From contig JAKAPN010000028.1 of the NCBI GenBank assembly GCA_021822995.1, positions 1-9,056 on the forward strand: DNA of 9,056 nt, given 5' to 3'. Made by a program: the position numbers and the translations under genes. The notes under the pieces are model-generated. The model was not told the DNA's origin, did no database searches, and worked only from the letters and a program-made list of their open reading frames with translations. Source of the stretch: an archaeon. Its GTDB lineage: Archaea; Thermoproteota; Nitrososphaeria; Nitrososphaerales; Gagatemarchaeaceae. This document shows, one piece after another, positions 6,714-9,056 of this stretch. Position 1 is the first letter of the stretch. Each line of letters starts with the position of its first letter.

Positions 6714-6728
6714 ATTAGAGCAACTAAT
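6714..6728. other. Small A/T-rich inverted repeat at a convergent junction
   Basis: ATTAG at 6714-6718 and CTAAT at 6724-6728 are perfect complements around AGCAA. They lie between the convergent small anchored-protein gene and the 456-residue gene. The stem is only five pairs, so a terminator role is a weak suggestion. The rest of the 72-base gap shows nothing further that I can support. Confidence 0.2.
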
Positions 6729-6735
6729 GATTTGC

Positions 6736-8106
6736 TCATCCGCCAATCAACCAGATGCTCCCCAAGGTCGACAAGGTTTCGTAGCTGACCGTGGTCACGA
6801 CGGGGACAGTCTCAGTGATCCAGTAGGTGTAGGTGCTGTAGACAGCCGAACAGGAGTACTGCGACCCAGATGGGCAGTAGCTCATCTGGCCGAGGTTGAC
6901 CGTGTGAGCCTGATACACCGGTGAGCAGGAGTACCGAGTGGTCGAGCTTCCCGTGGGACAGTACGAAAGCTGGCCGAGGCTGGTCGTGGTCGTCTGCTGG
7001 CGGTACACCGGCGTGCAGGAGTAGTAGGTTCTCGTGTATGAATTCGGCGTCGGGCAGTACGACAGCTGGCCGAGCGATTCGCTCTGGTAGGTCGTCTGGG
7101 TGGTGTACACCGCGTAGCAGGTTATCCCGAGCTGGTAGGCGTAGGAGGGGCAGCTCGACGAGAAGCCCTCGTACTGGGTCGTGTAGTAGGTATTCACCGT
7201 GGCCGACGCGTAGGTCGTCACCGTCTCGGTCCTGTAGATGGGCACCAGGTAGGTGTACATGATGACTTTGGGGAAGGTGACCAGAGACAGTAGCTCGTTG
7301 CCGCATATGAAGAAGAGTGGGAAGTAGCAATAGTGCGCCCAGTACTGGTCGCCGACATAGACAGTCTTGGTCGTCGTCAGGCTGCAGAGGCCGTCCTGGT
7401 AATTGGTCCAGCCTGAGGGGCACGTGTAGGTGGTGTGGGCCACGGTCATGTACAGGTCGTAGCCTGAGAGGACCTGGGTAGTCACCGGATAGTGCGCGGT
7501 GACGTCATATCCCGACAGCACGCTCGACGTGGTAGTCTCTGTCACGGTGTAGCCGACCAAGGGGTCGGTGGTCTCTACGACGTTGTACCCGGCGAGCCTC
7601 TGGCCGGTCTGCTGGACCTGCTCCTGCTGATAGGTGGTGACCTGCTTTGTCTGCTGAGCTGTCTGGACCTGGGAGGTGATGTAGAGTCCCCTGCTTGTCA
7701 CCAGGGTGACGCTCGACAGGCTTGGCAGCGTGCCCCCGGTTATCGATTCGGCCAGCGAGGTGATGTTGATCGTGGTGGCCTGCCCCGCAGAGACCACATA
7801 GTTGATGGGTGAAGAGATGGTCTGGCCGCTGCTCTCCTGCAGGAGCGCGTACACGACTGAGGTCTGGACCCCCGAGCTCTGCGCCAGCTGAATTGTGCCC
7901 CCTGCTGATGGGGTGGCCGAGAGCCCTGAGAGCTCCTGCTGCCTTGCCGCCATCGTGCTTTCAGCGCTGATCTGCTTGCTTGAGAAACCGGACTGCCCTG
8001 ATGCGAGCGAGCCTACGCCCACGAGAGCGGAGGCCACGAGGGCGACGAAGAAGATGGACACTGGGAGGGAGGCGATGCCCTTCCTTCGGTAGCAGGTGGT
8101 CTTCAT
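6736..8106 (-). CDS. Giant pilin-like surface protein with Tyr/Cys repeat extension
   Basis: This 456-residue protein begins with a prepilin-type leader, CYRRKG (residues 5-10), followed by IASLP and a hydrophobic helix to about 33; class III cleavage is expected after Gly10. Residues about 65-147 look like a pilin head, ending SVTLVTSRGLYITSQ, comparable to GVVTSYGNVWWSS at the end of the prepilin encoded at 4318. After it come a Gln-rich stretch (148-170), four LxGY repeats at 171, 183, 197 and 213, and a Tyr/Thr/Cys-rich region to the end. Twelve cysteines there fall into six close pairs (229/241, 260/268, 319/330, 351/364, 383/394, 411/419), most with CP first. Three copies of LGQ[LM]SYCP...YSCxxVY occupy 345-423. 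The design suggests an exterior, disulfide-stapled adhesive extension on a pilin, perhaps a tip subunit (inference). ATG 8106 is 25.5 bases from a TTAAAA box. Confidence 0.85.
   Translation of the reverse strand: MKTTCYRRKGIASLPVSIFFVALVASALVGVGSLASGQSGFSSKQISAESTMAARQQELSGLSATPSAGGTIQLAQSSGVQTSVVYALLQESSGQTISSPINYVVSAGQATTINITSLAESITGGTLPSLSSVTLVTSRGLYITSQVQTAQQTKQVTTYQQEQVQQTGQRLAGYNVVETTDPLVGYTVTETTTSSVLSGYDVTAHYPVTTQVLSGYDLYMTVAHTTYTCPSGWTNYQDGLCSLTTTKTVYVGDQYWAHYCYFPLFFICGNELLSLVTFPKVIMYTYLVPIYRTETVTTYASATVNTYYTTQYEGFSSSCPSYAYQLGITCYAVYTTQTTYQSESLGQLSYCPTPNSYTRTYYSCTPVYRQQTTTTSLGQLSYCPTGSSTTRYSCSPVYQAHTVNLGQMSYCPSGSQYSCSAVYSTYTYWITETVPVVTTVSYETLSTLGSIWLIGG
6838..7161 (-). repeat. Coding tandem repeats, CP...C..VY module
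   Basis: Within the 456-residue protein, three units start at residues 345, 377 and 405 with LGQ[LM]SYCP and end YSC[TS][PA]VY, with periods of 96 and 84 bases. A degenerate earlier unit (SSCP...TCYAVY, residues 317-334) precedes them. The repeats are also visible in DNA, for example CTGGCCGAG before each unit on the plus strand. Linkers between units are Thr/Gln-rich. Confidence 0.8.
7450..7596 (-). repeat. Coding repeats, LxGY[NTD] module
   Basis: Four short repeats lie at residues 171-219 of the 456-residue protein: LAGYNVV, LVGYTVT, LSGYDVT and LSGYDLY. Their starts are 12, 14 and 16 residues apart, with Thr/Val-rich linkers between. They probably form successive beta-hairpins between the pilin-like head and the cysteine-paired region. 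Confidence 0.7.
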
Positions 8107-8128
8107 TGCGGATGAAAGCGGGGCCGGC

Positions 8129-8134
8129 TTTTAA
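8129..8134 (-). promoter_or_regulatory. TATA-like box of the 456-residue pilin-like gene
   Basis: On the minus strand TTAAAA is centred 25.5 bases before ATG 8106, inside the 34-base gap after the preceding prepilin gene. The context CGTTAAAAG repeats that of the box before 3793. A leaderless transcript independent of the upstream prepilin is predicted. Confidence 0.6.
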
Positions 8135-8140
8135 CGCGGG

Positions 8141-8617
8141 TCAGCTGGACAGCTGGAACTCGAAATCCTTCCCGATGCTGTCCATGATTTCCACGTAGAA
8201 CGAGGACGGGATGCTGCTGAAGGTGAGGGTCAGCTTCGCGAGCTTCTGGGTCTGTATCGTGCTGATGGCTCCCCCGGCGGAGGCGTCGGTGAGCGCAAAG
8301 CTCTGGGCGGCCTGCTGAGAGCCCGAGACGATGAGGAATACCTGTTGCGGTGGGTTGAGCGTTATCGGCTGGAGGCCGTAGTTGTAGAGATAGAGGGTGA
8401 CGGTGCTGCCCTGGACTTGATAGCTCACAAGGCTCATCAGTTCGCCAGTGGCCTTGGCGGAATCCTGGATTCCCCTGGCCACGCTCCCTCCGGACGAGTT
8501 CAGCCCGCTGACGTAGTAGGTGTAGAAGACGCCGAAGACCCCGACCGTTATTGAGAGTAGCAGGAGGGCGGCGACGACCTCGCTGACTCCGCGCCTACCG
8601 GAAGGAATGACCTGCAT
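8141..8617 (-). CDS. Archaeal type IV prepilin
   Basis: Starting at ATG 8617 this is a 158-residue protein with leader PSGRRG (to residue 10), then VSEVVAALLL and a hydrophobic helix to about residue 38. Cleavage by a prepilin peptidase is expected after Gly10, with Glu at mature position 3. The head contains predicted beta strands (STVTLYLYNYGLQPITL) and ends VEIMDSIGKDFEFQLSS. There is no cysteine. A TTG three codons upstream (8626) would also be in frame, but ATG 8617 is preferred because the TATA-like box is then 26 bases away, as at the neighbouring genes; from 8626 it would be only 17. It sits between another prepilin upstream and the giant pilin-like gene downstream, with gaps of about 30 bases. 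It is probably a filament subunit of the same system. Confidence 0.87.
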   Translation of the reverse strand: MQVIPSGRRGVSEVVAALLLLSITVGVFGVFYTYYVSGLNSSGGSVARGIQDSAKATGELMSLVSYQVQGSTVTLYLYNYGLQPITLNPPQQVFLIVSGSQQAAQSFALTDASAGGAISTIQTQKLAKLTLTFSSIPSSFYVEIMDSIGKDFEFQLSS

Positions 8618-8640
8618 CTCTGCCAAACAGAGCTTGGAGA

Positions 8641-8645
8641 TAAAA
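8641..8645 (-). promoter_or_regulatory. TATA-like box of the prepilin gene at 8617
   Basis: On the minus strand TTTTA (context CGTTTTATC) is centred 26 bases before ATG 8617 and begins three bases after the stop of the preceding prepilin gene. It decides the start-codon choice for the downstream gene. Confidence 0.55.
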
Positions 8646-8647
8646 CG

Positions 8648-9056
8648 TCACGGAGATGCGACCAAGCTGAAGGCCTGGCTGTAGGTCGCGCCGTTGGTCA
8701 GGGTGCAATCGACCACCACCGCATAGGAGACCCCCGCGGCCGCGGCGAGGTTTCCCAATACTGCCGTGTTCTGGGTAGCAGCGGAGTAGGGGCCTCCTGA
8801 AACGCCTCTGACGGCGACCGTTGCCGACCCTCCACCTGCTGATAGAGCCGAGGAGTATGTGATCTGGAGCTGGGACGAGCTCCCGGCGACAGAAATGACG
8901 AAAGATGTGAAGGGGATCCCGCCCGTGTTTGTAATCTGGGCGCTGACGACGGTGAATCCGGACGCTCCGACGCTTATCGTGACCTCGGGTGAGAGTCCTG
9001 CCTGAGGCCTCATGTAGGATGTCACTGCGACGTAGTATACGGCGGAGCCTGCTATC
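8648..9056 (-). CDS. Truncated prepilin-like protein, N-terminus beyond window
   Basis: The frame is open from the right edge (first full codon at 9055) to TGA at 8650-8648, giving the last 135 residues. The first visible residues, IAGSAVYYVAV, look like the end of the N-terminal hydrophobic helix of a pilin, followed by the usual SYMRP transition. The signal peptide itself is not in the window. The head is Ser/Gly/Val/Thr-rich beta structure with a pilin-like QITNTGGIPFTSFVISV pattern, and it holds a single cysteine. Its C-terminal AAGVSYAVVVDCTLTNGATY aligns with the end of the prepilin encoded at 3793 (TAGVSYTITVAANFANGATQ), so the two are probably paralogues. A GTG at 9025 in this frame would give a 125-residue form but would cut into the hydrophobic helix and is unlikely to be the true start. 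Confidence 0.75.
   Translation of the reverse strand, partial: IAGSAVYYVAVTSYMRPQAGLSPEVTISVGASGFTVVSAQITNTGGIPFTSFVISVAGSSSQLQITYSSALSAGGGSATVAVRGVSGGPYSAATQNTAVLGNLAAAAGVSYAVVVDCTLTNGATYSQAFSLVASP

Noticed and set aside
6838..7161. The spaced repeats as a possible CRISPR array
   Set aside because: The repeats are in frame, degenerate at third codon positions and conserved at protein level; spacers are not unique fixed-length sequences.
6812..7423. Minus-strand frame of 203 codons in another phase of the 456-residue gene
   Set aside because: It is an out-of-phase reading of the repeat region, with Leu/Pro/His/Arg-rich composition and no TATA-like box before it.
8618..8626. Extending the prepilin to an upstream TTG start
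   Set aside because: The TATA-like box would then be only 17 bases from the start codon, against 24-28 at the other genes; ATG 8617 fits and gives a normal leader.

Overview
The window looks like archaeal chromosomal DNA of fairly high G+C content. It carries a cell-surface or pilus-like gene neighbourhood. The archaeal assignment rests on several class III (type IV pilin) signal peptides of archaeal style, a double-domain TadC/FlaJ-type membrane platform protein, TATA-like boxes about 25 bases ahead of the start codons of most genes (leaderless mRNAs), heavy use of AGG for arginine, and N-glycosylation sequons in the secreted proteins. The phylum cannot be fixed from the sequence. A Nitrososphaeria/Thermoproteota-like or Thermoplasmata-like archaeon would both fit.

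Layout, left to right. Positions 1-1818 (minus) hold the first 606 residues of a large Sec-exported protein built of Ig-like beta-sandwich units and ending, as far as visible, in an InlB B-repeat-like unit. It is divergent from 1867-3759 (plus), a 630-residue platform protein with two T2SF/TadC domains. Downstream in the same direction lie two small prepilins (3793-4248 and 4318-4719), separated by a hairpin plus T-run. A convergent gene (4804-5877, minus) encodes a membrane-anchored, sequon-rich extracytoplasmic protein. Divergent from it is a membrane-bound winged-helix regulator (6000-6440, plus) with a cluster of three TTCGAA palindromes in the shared upstream region. A short C-terminally anchored protein follows (6499-6663). 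The right third is a minus-strand tandem array: a prepilin cut by the window edge (9056-8648), a complete prepilin (8617-8141), and an unusual 456-residue protein (8106-6736). The last has a prepilin-type N-terminus and pilin-like head followed by a Gln-rich stretch, four LxGY repeats and six cysteine pairs.

Working model (inference): the platform protein assembles the prepilins into a filament; the 456-residue protein could be a rare or tip subunit carrying a disulfide-laddered adhesive extension; the large Ig-like protein is a surface stalk or adhesin co-expressed from a shared bidirectional promoter; and the membrane winged-helix protein may control part of the cluster. No secretion ATPase and no prepilin peptidase are present here, so they would have to be outside the window. 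There is no gene-free stretch longer than 300 bases. No rRNA, tRNA, CRISPR array or insertion sequence was seen.
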